A stretch of 22,451 nucleotides of DNA from JAVBKE01 sp031554215 (GTDB lineage: Bacteria; Bacillota; Bacilli; JARBTR01): positions 1 to 22,451 of the forward strand of contig JAVBKF010000099.1 of assembly GCA_031554215.1 (NCBI GenBank), in the 5' to 3' direction. The number at the start of each line of letters is the position of its first letter. The stretch's first letter is position 1. Position numbers and translations under genes: made by a program. Below are positions 1 to 7,063 of the stretch, one piece after another. Under the pieces are notes generated by a model, which saw only the letters and a program-made list of their open reading frames with translations, was not told where the DNA came from and made no database searches.

Positions 1-394
1 CTGGAGAATGGTACATTGTACAGTTGAACTTATTTGCACGCGCCCAGGATTCTGGGTGTTTTTTATATGAAGTTTGGCCTGAAATTCGGGCGGTACCCGC
101 GAGTGGCAACGAACTAGTTTGACCTGTAATCTGAATCAGACATCCCATCTAAAGAGTGTTCATCTAGCAAATGTACTCAAATTAGAGGAGTCGCGGGGTT
201 GCAAACATGAAGGTGGTGGAAGCGAAAAAGTCGATAAGACGCGTAGTTTCTAGAATGCTTAGTACGCTCTTTCCCTGACCGATGATGGTATTCTATAAAG
301 GGGGAGAATCTGTCAAGCGGAGCAGTAATTTTCACATCTGTTTGAACTGATTATACAGAAGGTCGCGCAAATCCAAGTAAAAAGGGGAATGGCA
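1..394. other. Gene-free left edge
   Basis: No convincing gene is present in these bases. The stretch holds one intrinsic terminator at 40-64 belonging to a gene left of the window, and a possible extended -10 (TGG followed by TATTCT at 289-294) that could start the amidase transcript about 90 nt ahead of its start codon; no matching -35 is seen. A GGGCGGTACCCGCG-like string near 89-102 faintly resembles the T-box consensus, but no specifier stem or downstream terminator accompanies it. A 23-codon ORF at 207-278 has no properly spaced ribosome binding site. Confidence 0.6.
40..64 (+). terminator. Intrinsic terminator of an upstream gene
   Basis: The arms GCGCCCAG and CTGGGTGT (two G-U pairs) form an 8-bp stem with a GATT loop, followed directly by a run of T residues. 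It reads on the plus strand and probably ends a transcript entering from the left of the window. Confidence 0.75.
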
Positions 395-1870
395 ATGAAA
401 TGTTCAACTTACATAGAGCACGATGCGACTGGGCTTGCTAACCTTGTTAGAACAAAGCAAGTTTCAGCTGAAGAACTTGTTCAAATTGCTTTTCTGCAGG
501 TGGCTAAACTAAATCCAAAGCTGAACGCTGTTGTCAGAACGTATGAAGGATTCGCTATGTCGGAGGCAAAAGCCTTGTCAAATCTGGGTGTGCCGTTCGC
601 AGGCGTGCCGATTCTCATTAAAGATATCTCACAGAAGCTAGAGGGGCAGAAAATCACTTGTGGCTCCGTGTTGATGGCGAATCAGTTTGCAACGCAAAAT
701 GCCTATTTTGTCGACAAACTCAGGGCAGCTGGATTCATCATCATTGGGCATACCAATACCCCTGAATTCGGACTACGTAATATTACCGAAAATAAATTGT
801 ACGGGGCGACTAGAAATCCTTGTCAGCTTGATCATTCTCCGGGTGGATCAAGTGGGGGAGCAGCAGCAAGTGTCGCGGCTGGGATTGTCCCGATTGCTGG
901 TGCCAGTGATGGTGGTGGCTCCATCCGGATTCCTGCCTCGTTTACAGGTCTCATTGGATTAAAACCAACAAGAGGAAGAATGCCAGTTGGTCCGGGAATT
1001 GGTCGTCAGTGGCACGGTGCGGCAATTGATTTCGGTCTCACACGAACGGTACGTGACAATGCGCTTCTATTTGATGCGCTGGCTGTCATGCAGCCAGCCG
1101 CTGCTTTTCAAGCACCCCCTCTAGCCGGTAGCATGGCTCATTTAGCGCATCGTCCAAACAAACAGCGATATACGATTGGCTATACAACCACATCACCAGT
1201 CGGTACGCCTGTTGATAAGGAGGCGGTTACAGCCGTTCATCGTATCGTTCGCTATTTAGAGCAGCAGGGGCATACGATCGAAGCAGTGCCATTTCCCTTT
1301 GATGGTGTCGCGCTCATGAAAGATTACTATCTGATGAACTGCGGGGAAATGGCTTCTGATTTACTATATGTAGAAGAAGCCATCGGGAGGAAGGCAAACC
1401 CGGAAAGTTTAGATATTGTGACTTGGGTATTGTCTCAAGTTGGCTTCAATATTTCAGCGGTTGAATTTACAAGAAGCCTTGCTACATGGGATAATATCGC
1501 TGCTCAAATGCATTCTTTCCATCTTCAATATGACCTATTGATTACGCCAACAACGGCAGATATAGCGCCAAAAGTTGGTGAATTGATGCAGACGGCAGAT
1601 GAGGAGAGGGAAATAATCCAGCGTGTTCGCACGTTGCCGATTGCTGATCAGCGTCAATTTGTCTACGACATGTTCCTACCGAGTCTTACCTATACACCAT
1701 TTACCCAGTTTGCCAATTTAACTGGGCAACCAGCAATCAGTTTGCCGACGCATCAAACAAAGCAAGGTATGCCACTTGGTGTTCAAGTTATTGCTCCAAA
1801 AGGACGAGAAGATATGCTTTATCAGCTTGCATTCGATATTGAACGGTCACCGTTATGGGCTTCTAGTTGA
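395..1870 (+). CDS. Amidase signature family hydrolase
   Basis: This is an amidase of about 491 residues that would hydrolyse a carboxamide bond; the substrate cannot be told from sequence. The amidase signature is clear: the catalytic Lys76 in ILIKDI, the cis-Ser152 in the GGSSGGAAA loop and the nucleophile Ser176 in GGGSIRIP form the Ser-cisSer-Lys triad of the family. Length is normal for a stand-alone amidase. No gatC or gatB neighbour is present, so a role as the GatA subunit of Glu-tRNA amidotransferase is unlikely. An ATG at 389 is also in frame, but it overlaps the AAAGGGG ribosome binding site (381-387); the ATG at 395 is spaced 7 nt from it and is preferred. The gene stands alone, with terminators on both sides. 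There is no signal peptide, so the enzyme should be cytoplasmic. Family assignment is firm, specificity unknown. Confidence 0.9.
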   Translation: MKCSTYIEHDATGLANLVRTKQVSAEELVQIAFLQVAKLNPKLNAVVRTYEGFAMSEAKALSNLGVPFAGVPILIKDISQKLEGQKITCGSVLMANQFATQNAYFVDKLRAAGFIIIGHTNTPEFGLRNITENKLYGATRNPCQLDHSPGGSSGGAAASVAAGIVPIAGASDGGGSIRIPASFTGLIGLKPTRGRMPVGPGIGRQWHGAAIDFGLTRTVRDNALLFDALAVMQPAAAFQAPPLAGSMAHLAHRPNKQRYTIGYTTTSPVGTPVDKEAVTAVHRIVRYLEQQGHTIEAVPFPFDGVALMKDYYLMNCGEMASDLLYVEEAIGRKANPESLDIVTWVLSQVGFNISAVEFTRSLATWDNIAAQMHSFHLQYDLLITPTTADIAPKVGELMQTADEEREIIQRVRTLPIADQRQFVYDMFLPSLTYTPFTQFANLTGQPAISLPTHQTKQGMPLGVQVIAPKGREDMLYQLAFDIERSPLWASS

Positions 1871-1922
1871 TGTACGGCACCACTAAACGTAGGCTGGGAA
1901 CAACCTAGGTCGTCTATTCAAT

Positions 1923-1987
1923 AATGGCTGCACCACACCAACATCCGTTCAGTATCTAGTAGGATGTTGGTGTGGTGCAGCCATTTT
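1923..1987 (+). terminator. Perfect 24-bp inverted repeat, probable terminator of the amidase gene
   Basis: Arms 1923-1946 and 1962-1985 are exact reverse complements over 24 bp, separated by a 15-nt loop, and a short T4 tract (1984-1987) follows on the plus strand. The position about 55 nt after the amidase stop fits an intrinsic terminator. The stem is far longer than most terminators in this window (7-13 bp), and the T tract is short, so a repeat-element origin is also possible. Confidence 0.6.
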
Positions 1988-2038
1988 CGTACTCATTTTG
2001 TTAGCGTGTCATGCTGTCCCCTGAAATGCTGTAACTAA

Positions 2039-2101
2039 CTAGATATCAGTTTGCCGGCGAACAGCATTCATCACGACAGCTAGCAAAAAACAGCCTATCA
2101 C
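2039..2101 (-). CDS. Candidate 20-residue hydrophobic small protein (speculative)
   Basis: A minus-strand ORF opens with GTG at 2101 and ends with TAG at 2039. A GGGAGGA ribosome binding site (2111-2117) lies 9 nt ahead of the start. The product would be about 20 residues: a hydrophobic stretch IGCFLLAVVMNAV followed by a charged tail RRQTDI. That is short for a membrane span. No family is recognised, no promoter is evident, and chance occurrence is a serious alternative. Confidence 0.15.
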   Translation of the reverse strand: MIGCFLLAVVMNAVRRQTDI

Positions 2102-2245
2102 TTTGCAAAATCCTCCCTACACGCCATCTCAGAAAATAAGCTCCTTATCCACAATAAAGCAAGAACCATTTAAATAATAGGCATATTCAGCATGACCTAC
2201 GAATAGACTATAGGGGCGAAAAAATGAACTAGGGAGGATTTCATC

Positions 2246-3961
2246 TTGCAGAGTGAAACGCTGAAGGTTATACCGGGAAACTATCAACTAGCAGATTATG
2301 ATGAAGCAGTGAAACAATTCAATTGGCAAGATGCAGAGGCAGCGTTTTCTTGGGCAAGTACGGGGAAGGTTAATATGGCTTACGAATGCATTGATCGTCA
2401 TGCTGAATCAGAACGACAGGACAAAATAGCATTGATTTATCAAGATGAAGGCCGCTCAGAAAACTATAGCTATCTTGATCTAAAGAAGGCTTCCAACCGG
2501 GCTGCAAATGTTTTCACGGAAGTCGGTATTGAAAAGGGTGACCGCGTTTTTCTGTTTATGCCACGCATCCCAGAATTGTATTTTGCAACCTTTGGATTAC
2601 TGAAAATTGGCGCGATTGTCGGACCGCTATTCGAGGCATTCATGGAAGCGGCTGTTAGGGACCGGCTAGCGGATAGTGAGGCAGTGGCTATTGTGACCAC
2701 AGCTGCACTCGTTGATAGAATCCCTTTTCAAGACCTTCCTTATTTAAAGCATGTTTTGATTGTCGGTGATTGTGAGGTAGTTGCAGAAACGCAGATTGAT
2801 TTTCTAAAAAGTCTATCACTAGCGAGTGATCAGTTTGAGATAGCATGGCTTGACCGAAGTGATGGGATGATCATTCACTACACATCGGGTTCAACGGGGA
2901 AGCCGAAAGGCGTACTGCATGCACATAATGCCATGATTCAGCACTACCAAACCGGGAAATGGGTGCTTGATCTGAGAGAAGACGATATATATTGGTGTAC
3001 AGCCGATCCTGGTTGGGTAACGGGCACTTCCTACGGAATGTTTGCGCCTTGGCTGAATGGTGCTACCTCACTGGTCGTTGGCGGACGATTCACGGCAAAC
3101 GGGTGGTACCAAATGATTGAAACCCATCAAGTGACAGTTTGGTATAGTGCACCAACCGTGTTTCGGATGCTCATGAGCGTAGGAGAAACGGTTGTTAGCC
3201 AATATGATTTAAGCAGCCTTCGGCATGTGCTCAGTGTCGGTGAACCGCTCAATCCAGAAGTCATCAAATGGGGACTTGAAGTGTATGGCCACCGAATCCA
3301 TGATACTTGGTGGATGACAGAGACAGGTGCACAACTCATTTGCAACTATCCTGCGATGGAGATTAGACCTGGATCAATGGGGAAACCGTTGCCAGGAATT
3401 GAGGCGACAATTATTGATGATGATGGGAATCTCGTTGCCCCTTACGTGATGGGCAATTTAGCGATTAAAAAAGGCTGGCCCTCAATGATGAAAGCCATCT
3501 GGAACAATGAAGCAAAATACCAGAGCTATTTTGTCAATGATACTTGGTATGTATCTGGCGATTCAGCCTATCAGGATGTAGACGGCTATTTTTGGTTTCA
3601 GGGGCGGATTGATGATGTGATTATGACAGCTGGGGAACGAGTTGGACCCTTTGAGGTTGAGAGCAAATTAATCGAACACCCAGCCGTTGCAGAGGCAGGC
3701 GTAATCGGTAAACCAGATCCAATTCGCGGTGAAATTATCAAAGCGTTTATTGCACTACGCCAAGGCTTTGAACCTTCAGAGGAATTAAAAACAGACATTG
3801 CTACATTCATTAAGCATAACCTAGCAGCCCATGCGTATCCACGAGAAATAGCCTTTGTACCAAAATTACCAAAAACACGCAGTGGGAAAATCATGCGCCG
3901 CGTACTCAAAGCCACTGAGCTAGGGCTACCAACAGGCGATTTATCAACGATTGAAGAGTAA
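2246..3961 (+). CDS. acsA: Acetyl-CoA synthetase AcsA (AMP-forming)
   Basis: Converts acetate, ATP and CoA into acetyl-CoA, AMP and pyrophosphate, allowing growth on or scavenging of acetate. The 571-residue product matches B. subtilis AcsA along its whole length. Adenylation motifs appear in order: YTSGSTGKPKG (212-222), DTWWMTETG (353-361), YVSGD (435-439), GRIDDVIMTAGERVGPFE (453-470) and the C-terminal PKTRSGKIMRR. Its Lys548 is the residue acetylated by AcuA in B. subtilis, but no acuABC genes are in this window, so control by acetylation is only an inference. The start is a TTG at 2246, placed 8 nt after a perfect AGGGAGG (2231-2237). The gene appears monocistronic, ending at the terminator at 4072-4120. 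Its final ~70 nt are followed by a decayed tandem copy. Confidence 0.96.
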   Translation: MQSETLKVIPGNYQLADYDEAVKQFNWQDAEAAFSWASTGKVNMAYECIDRHAESERQDKIALIYQDEGRSENYSYLDLKKASNRAANVFTEVGIEKGDRVFLFMPRIPELYFATFGLLKIGAIVGPLFEAFMEAAVRDRLADSEAVAIVTTAALVDRIPFQDLPYLKHVLIVGDCEVVAETQIDFLKSLSLASDQFEIAWLDRSDGMIIHYTSGSTGKPKGVLHAHNAMIQHYQTGKWVLDLREDDIYWCTADPGWVTGTSYGMFAPWLNGATSLVVGGRFTANGWYQMIETHQVTVWYSAPTVFRMLMSVGETVVSQYDLSSLRHVLSVGEPLNPEVIKWGLEVYGHRIHDTWWMTETGAQLICNYPAMEIRPGSMGKPLPGIEATIIDDDGNLVAPYVMGNLAIKKGWPSMMKAIWNNEAKYQSYFVNDTWYVSGDSAYQDVDGYFWFQGRIDDVIMTAGERVGPFEVESKLIEHPAVAEAGVIGKPDPIRGEIIKAFIALRQGFEPSEELKTDIATFIKHNLAAHAYPREIAFVPKLPKTRSGKIMRRVLKATELGLPTGDLSTIEE

Positions 3962-4026
3962 TCATGAAGATTGGTATAAGGCTCTAGCTACCCAAAGAAA
4001 CTTATGATTTGTCAACAATTGAAGCG
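3961..4026 (+). pseudogene. Degenerate tandem copy of the acsA 3' end
   Basis: Directly after the acsA stop the sequence restarts with ATCATG and ends with GATTTGTCAACAATTGAAG, mirroring acsA positions 3890-3958 (ATCATG ... GATTTATCAACGATTGAAG). The last 21 nt match at 18 positions. Translated in one frame the copy reads IM(K)..., then a TAG, then LPKETYDLSTIEA, against IMRR...LPTGDLSTIEE in AcsA. It looks like an old, decayed tandem duplication of the last ~70 nt, or the 3' remnant of a second acsA-like gene. It has no start codon of its own and is not expected to be a gene. Confidence 0.55.
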
Positions 4027-4334
4027 GTACGACAAGGCTACCGAAAGGCATCACTTCAAACATCCATCATTAGCGATACAACTAGGCACTCTAAGAACCT
4101 AGTTGATCGCTTTTTATTTTAGCCAGGGAACTCAGTACAAGAATCGCTATGCGGACCGCGTAATTTTACAACAACAATCATTCATCATAGGGGACAGTCA
4201 TGTTTACAGAGGTGTTTCAGGCATTTCTGATAATGAGTACGCTAAGTTTACATCATGGATGGAAATAAGCTCATGCGATATTGAAATCAGTGAATCTATC
4301 AGGTACGCTAAAAGAATGAAGAGGAGGTGGAAAT
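3962..4334. other. Gene-free stretch between acsA and the CDGSH gene
   Basis: Contains the acsA 3'-end ghost, the acsA terminator, and about 200 nt without a recognisable gene. An 86-codon ORF runs through 4103-4363, but it starts inside the terminator, lacks a ribosome binding site, overlaps the next gene and resembles nothing known; I do not accept it. A GGGGACAG string at 4190 and ATAATGAGTACG at 4230 echo short strings on the other side of acsA. Confidence 0.5.
4072..4120 (+). terminator. Intrinsic terminator of acsA
   Basis: The stem AGCGAT-A-C-AACTAGG pairs with CCTAGTT-G-ATCGCT (about 14 bp with a single bulged A) around an 11-nt loop, followed by TTTTTATTTT. It lies about 110 nt beyond the acsA stop. 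Confidence 0.85.
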
Positions 4335-4538
4335 GTGACAAAAGTACAAATAAAAGTAAATGATAATGGTCCACTACTGATTAATGGTGAAATCGAGCTC
4401 TGTGATGGTGAAGGAAATATCATGCCGGCAAAGAATCCTGTTAGCCTATGCAGATGTGGACAGTCAAAGAACATGCCCTATTGCAATGGTGCCCATAAAG
4501 GTCAGTTTGAATCAATCACCAGGGCTCCTAAATCATAA
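4335..4538 (+). CDS. Small CDGSH-type iron-sulfur domain protein
   Basis: A 67-residue protein consisting essentially of one CDGSH (mitoNEET-type) iron-sulfur motif. The ligand set C-x-C-x8-C-x3-H is seen as Cys39, Cys41, Cys50 and His54, which should bind a [2Fe-2S] cluster with 3-Cys/1-His coordination. The usual Asp after the third Cys is Asn51 and the usual Ser is Ala53 (CNGAH instead of CDGSH); the ligands themselves are intact. No signal or membrane segment is present, so it is probably cytoplasmic, with a role in redox or cluster handling that cannot be specified. Translation starts at GTG 4335, five nt after a strong GAGGAGGTGG; the overlapping ATG two bases upstream is immediately followed by TGA. 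The gene is alone, with its own terminator at 4618-4676. Confidence 0.85.
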   Translation: MTKVQIKVNDNGPLLINGEIELCDGEGNIMPAKNPVSLCRCGQSKNMPYCNGAHKGQFESITRAPKS

Positions 4539-4617
4539 AACAAGCTGAAATGTGGGTAGGTAATTTGGTCCTGAGAATCTGAGCTAGATGAAAAGCGAAT
4601 AAAATAAAATGGTTCAT

Positions 4618-4676
4618 ACGCTCCTGTTGACGTGCAGCCAGTCCATGCTGCTCATCTAATTGGAGCGTTTTTTTTA
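4618..4676 (+). terminator. Intrinsic terminator after the CDGSH gene
   Basis: ACGCTCC (4618-4624) pairs perfectly with GGAGCGT (4662-4668), enclosing an inner GCAGC/GCTGC hairpin, and a run of nine T residues follows. The two-level structure is larger than a minimal terminator, but the T run is strong. Confidence 0.8.
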
Positions 4677-4852
4677 TAGATGCTTTTTCCTTAGAAGAGG
4701 TAAGAACCTGCCTGTTGCAAGTGGTTTCGGCATTGGTGAATCTAGAATTGGTCAGCTATTAGCGAGCATGCTAGCCCTACCTTTAGCTCTAATCACAAAA
4801 ATTTCCAAACTGCTTTCAAGGGGTTTATGGTAGAGACAAACTACTTATTTTG

Positions 4853-4873
4853 TTGACTAATTTATGTTATACT
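4853..4873 (+). promoter_or_regulatory. Extended -10 promoter for yvcD-trxB
   Basis: TGT followed by TATACT (4868-4873) is an extended -10 element about 33 nt ahead of the yvcD start. A TTGACT at 4853-4858 lies only 9 nt upstream, too close to act as its -35; with a 17-nt spacer it could instead pair with TTATCG. The extended -10 is the better reading. Confidence 0.5.
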
Positions 4874-4906
4874 AATTATCGTTAAGTTGAAGAAGATGGA
4901 GCAGAA

Positions 4907-5896
4907 ATGAATAAGAAAATCGTAACATTTACCAACTCGGTCCAGCACTATACCGAAAAGGGCAACCGTTATTTTATCGAAGGTGATTTTGCTAAAGCAA
5001 CGCACTATTTGAGAAAAGTATATGCAATAGATAAGAGCCAAACAGAAGTGAAAAAGAGATTAGCAGTGTCTCTTTCACAGGTTGGACTGCACGAGGAATC
5101 GAACGAGATACTCTATCAATTGGTGAAGTCCGAAGCAGAAGGGCTGGATTGTCACTTCTATTTAGGGAGAAACTTATTTGGTCTTTCCGACTTTAACGGA
5201 GCCGCAGAAGAATTAGTGTTCTTCGTTGAGCGGTACCAAGTCGATGACGATTTATTGCTCGAAGCGGAAGAAATACTTGAATTTCTTGAATCAGATGCCA
5301 TTGATGACACCTTACTAGACTATGATGAGTCAGCTTTGCATCAACTTGAACTCGGGACAAGACTGATGAACGAAGAATCTTACCAAGATGCCATTGAGGT
5401 TTTCCGTAAATCAATCGAGAAATCCCCGGGATTCTGGCCTGCTTACAACAATTTAGCAGTTTGTTATCTTTACACAGAGCAGGAGGACTTGGCAGTCGAA
5501 GTATTGCAACAAATCATTACTGCTGATGAAACCAATCTTCATGCCTTATGCAATGTTTATTCCATTTACCTGAAAAACGGTAACGAATTAAAAGCTTTTC
5601 AGATACTAGAAAAATTGAAAAAAATCCGTCCAGTCAACGTCGAACAAGCAGATCGGTTGGCGGTCACCTTCGCAGTGACAGGCGAGTATAAAGCTGCCTA
5701 CAAATGGTTTAAATATTACGAATCCTATGATCAACTGAGTGACTATAACTATCACTTTTGGTTCGCAAAATCAGCGTTTCATGCTGGCCATGAGGAAGAA
5801 GCGAATCGTATCTTCAAATTTATTGGGAAGAAATTTAGAGAGTACGCAGAAACACCACCTTGGGAATTGAATTTTCCGATGAGGGATAAGTCTTAA
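4907..5896 (+). CDS. yvcD: Tetratricopeptide repeat protein (YvcD-like)
   Basis: A 329-residue soluble protein built of helical TPR units. Recognisable repeats run from about residue 12 to 105 (for example GNRYFIEGDFAKATHYLRKV) and again from about 144 to 315 (LGTRLMNEESYQDAIEVFRK, AYNNLAVCYLYTEQEDLAVE and others). The halves are joined by a strongly acidic stretch (about 110-140). There is no signal peptide. TPR proteins act as protein-binding scaffolds, and the partner is unknown. The position directly upstream of trxB is that of yvcD in B. subtilis, whose product is longer from memory, so orthology rests mainly on gene order. The start ATG at 4907 follows a GGAGCAG ribosome binding site. 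trxB begins 34 nt after the stop, and the two are probably cotranscribed. Confidence 0.75.
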   Translation: MNKKIVTFTNSVQHYTEKGNRYFIEGDFAKATHYLRKVYAIDKSQTEVKKRLAVSLSQVGLHEESNEILYQLVKSEAEGLDCHFYLGRNLFGLSDFNGAAEELVFFVERYQVDDDLLLEAEEILEFLESDAIDDTLLDYDESALHQLELGTRLMNEESYQDAIEVFRKSIEKSPGFWPAYNNLAVCYLYTEQEDLAVEVLQQIITADETNLHALCNVYSIYLKNGNELKAFQILEKLKKIRPVNVEQADRLAVTFAVTGEYKAAYKWFKYYESYDQLSDYNYHFWFAKSAFHAGHEEEANRIFKFIGKKFREYAETPPWELNFPMRDKS

Positions 5897-5930
5897 ATTA
5901 CTTATAAAAAATTTGAAAGTAGGAGTTAAA

Positions 5931-6872
5931 ATGACAGAGGAAAAAATTTATGATGTAACGATTATTGGAGCAGGACCAGCAGGTCTAACCGCAGCAGTGT
6001 ACACTTCACGTGCCAATATGAGCACGTTAATTCTCGAAAGAGGCGTGCCTGGTGGACAAATGGTTAACACAGAAGCGATTGAAAACTATCCCGGATATGA
6101 AAGTATCCTAGGACCAGATTTATCAAACAAAATGTTTGAACACGCGAAAATGTTTGGGGCAGAATACGCTTATGGTGACGTGAAAGAAGTCATTGATGGT
6201 GAATCCTACAAAACGATTAAAGCAGGGTCAAAAGAGATCAAAACAAGAACAATTATCATCGCTACTGGTGCTGAGCACCGAAATCTTGGTGTGCAAGGTG
6301 AAACAGAACTTGGCGGTAGAGGTGTTTCTTACTGTGCAGTCTGTGACGGTGCTTTCTTTAAAAACAAGGAAATCGTAGTCGTTGGTGGTGGAGACTCTGC
6401 AGTTGAAGAAGCGATCTTCCTAACACGTTTTGTTTCAAAGCTTACCATCATTCATCGCCGTGATAAATTGCGTGCACAGAAAATCATTCAAGATCGTGCA
6501 TTTGCTAATGAAAAAATCAGTTTCCTTTGGGATTCAGTGATCACAAGTGTCAATGGTCAAGAAAAAGTCTCATCTGTAACCGTTAAAAACGTGAAAGACG
6601 ACACCGAAACAGAAATGAAAGCAGAAGGTCTCTTCGTATTTGTTGGGATGGACCCGCTTACAAAACCGTTTGAGGCTCTCGGAATACTGAATCAAAAGGG
6701 TTATGTTGTGACAGACGAGAACATGACAACAAAAGTCCCTGGTATTTTTGCAGCAGGTGATGTACGTGAGAAAACACTGCGACAAATTGTTACCGCTACA
6801 GGTGATGGTAGTATCGCCGCTCAGTTTGCACAGCAGTTTGTTGAAGAACTAGAAGCCTCAGAAGCCTATTGA
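5931..6872 (+). CDS. trxB: Thioredoxin reductase TrxB
   Basis: NADPH-dependent flavoenzyme that reduces thioredoxin. The low-molecular-weight bacterial architecture is complete in 313 residues: FAD-binding GAGPAG (13-18), redox-active Cys135-Ala-Val-Cys138 in CAVCDG, the second nucleotide-binding GGGDSA (152-157), an HRRDKLRA motif typical of NADPH 2'-phosphate recognition, and the C-terminal FAD motif GIFAAGDV. A TTG at 5913 is in frame, but the AGGAG ribosome binding site lies inside that extension; the ATG at 5931 is the start. Downstream is a stem at 6980-7023 that may end or attenuate the transcript before yvcI. The YtpP thioredoxin-like protein at 15.9 kb is a possible distant partner. 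Confidence 0.97.
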   Translation: MTEEKIYDVTIIGAGPAGLTAAVYTSRANMSTLILERGVPGGQMVNTEAIENYPGYESILGPDLSNKMFEHAKMFGAEYAYGDVKEVIDGESYKTIKAGSKEIKTRTIIIATGAEHRNLGVQGETELGGRGVSYCAVCDGAFFKNKEIVVVGGGDSAVEEAIFLTRFVSKLTIIHRRDKLRAQKIIQDRAFANEKISFLWDSVITSVNGQEKVSSVTVKNVKDDTETEMKAEGLFVFVGMDPLTKPFEALGILNQKGYVVTDENMTTKVPGIFAAGDVREKTLRQIVTATGDGSIAAQFAQQFVEELEASEAY

Positions 6873-6979
6873 TGCGAGGCATGGTACCAAGAAGTATTCA
6901 GTTTGTGAAAATGACCTCGACTGTGAAAATAGTAGATGAAAGCGAAATTTACATCAAACAGTTCAAATAACATCAGTGT

Positions 6980-7023
6980 GACCTACGCCTATTAACAGGA
7001 TTTTAAACTGGATAGCGTAGGTC
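6980..7023 (+). terminator. Long-stem hairpin after trxB
   Basis: GACCTACGC (6980-6988) pairs perfectly with GCGTAGGTC (7015-7023), extended inward by three pairs across a bulged C. There is no proper T run (TTCCCTT follows), so it could be a weak terminator, an RNA-stability element or a processing site separating trxB from yvcI. Confidence 0.45.
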
Positions 7024-7032
7024 TTCCCTTGA

Positions 7033-7041
7033 TGATATAGT
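7033..7041 (+). promoter_or_regulatory. Possible extended -10 promoter for yvcI-whiA
   Basis: TGA followed by TATAGT (7036-7041) matches an extended -10, placed just after the hairpin at 6980-7023 and 22 nt ahead of the yvcI start. No good -35 is present. It would give the yvcI-rapZ-yvcK-whiA set its own transcript with a very short leader. Confidence 0.3.
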
Positions 7042-7063
7042 CTAGACCCCAACGAGAAAGCTG

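Larger units (their letters stand above)
1871..2245. other. Gene-free stretch between amidase and acsA
   Basis: Holds the 24-bp perfect hairpin at 1923-1987 and a tiny minus-strand ORF at 2039-2101 with a good ribosome binding site (listed separately). No strong sigma-A promoter for acsA stands out, and no catabolite-responsive (cre) palindrome was recognised ahead of acsA. Confidence 0.5.
4539..4906. other. Gene-free stretch upstream of the yvcD block
   Basis: Holds the CDGSH-gene terminator (4618-4676) and the yvcD promoter (4853-4873). A reading frame open from about 4690 to 4833, without start codon or ribosome binding site, encodes a hydrophobic stretch ending in a TAG; it may be a chance frame or a remnant, and I do not call it a gene. 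Confidence 0.5.

Noticed and set aside
60..120. T-box-like string GGGCGGTACCCGCG
   Set aside because: It has an extra base against the T-box consensus, follows rather than precedes the terminator, and no specifier stem or amino-acid-related gene accompanies it.
207..278. 23-codon ORF at the left edge
   Set aside because: The only GGAG is about 17 nt from the ATG and the product is a short basic peptide with no family resemblance.
4103..4363. 86-codon plus-strand ORF before the CDGSH gene
   Set aside because: It starts inside the acsA terminator, has no ribosome binding site, overlaps the CDGSH gene and shows no recognisable protein pattern.
4690..4833. Open frame encoding a hydrophobic segment upstream of yvcD
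   Set aside because: No start codon or ribosome binding site; the frame comes straight out of a terminator T tract. A remnant is possible, but chance cannot be excluded.
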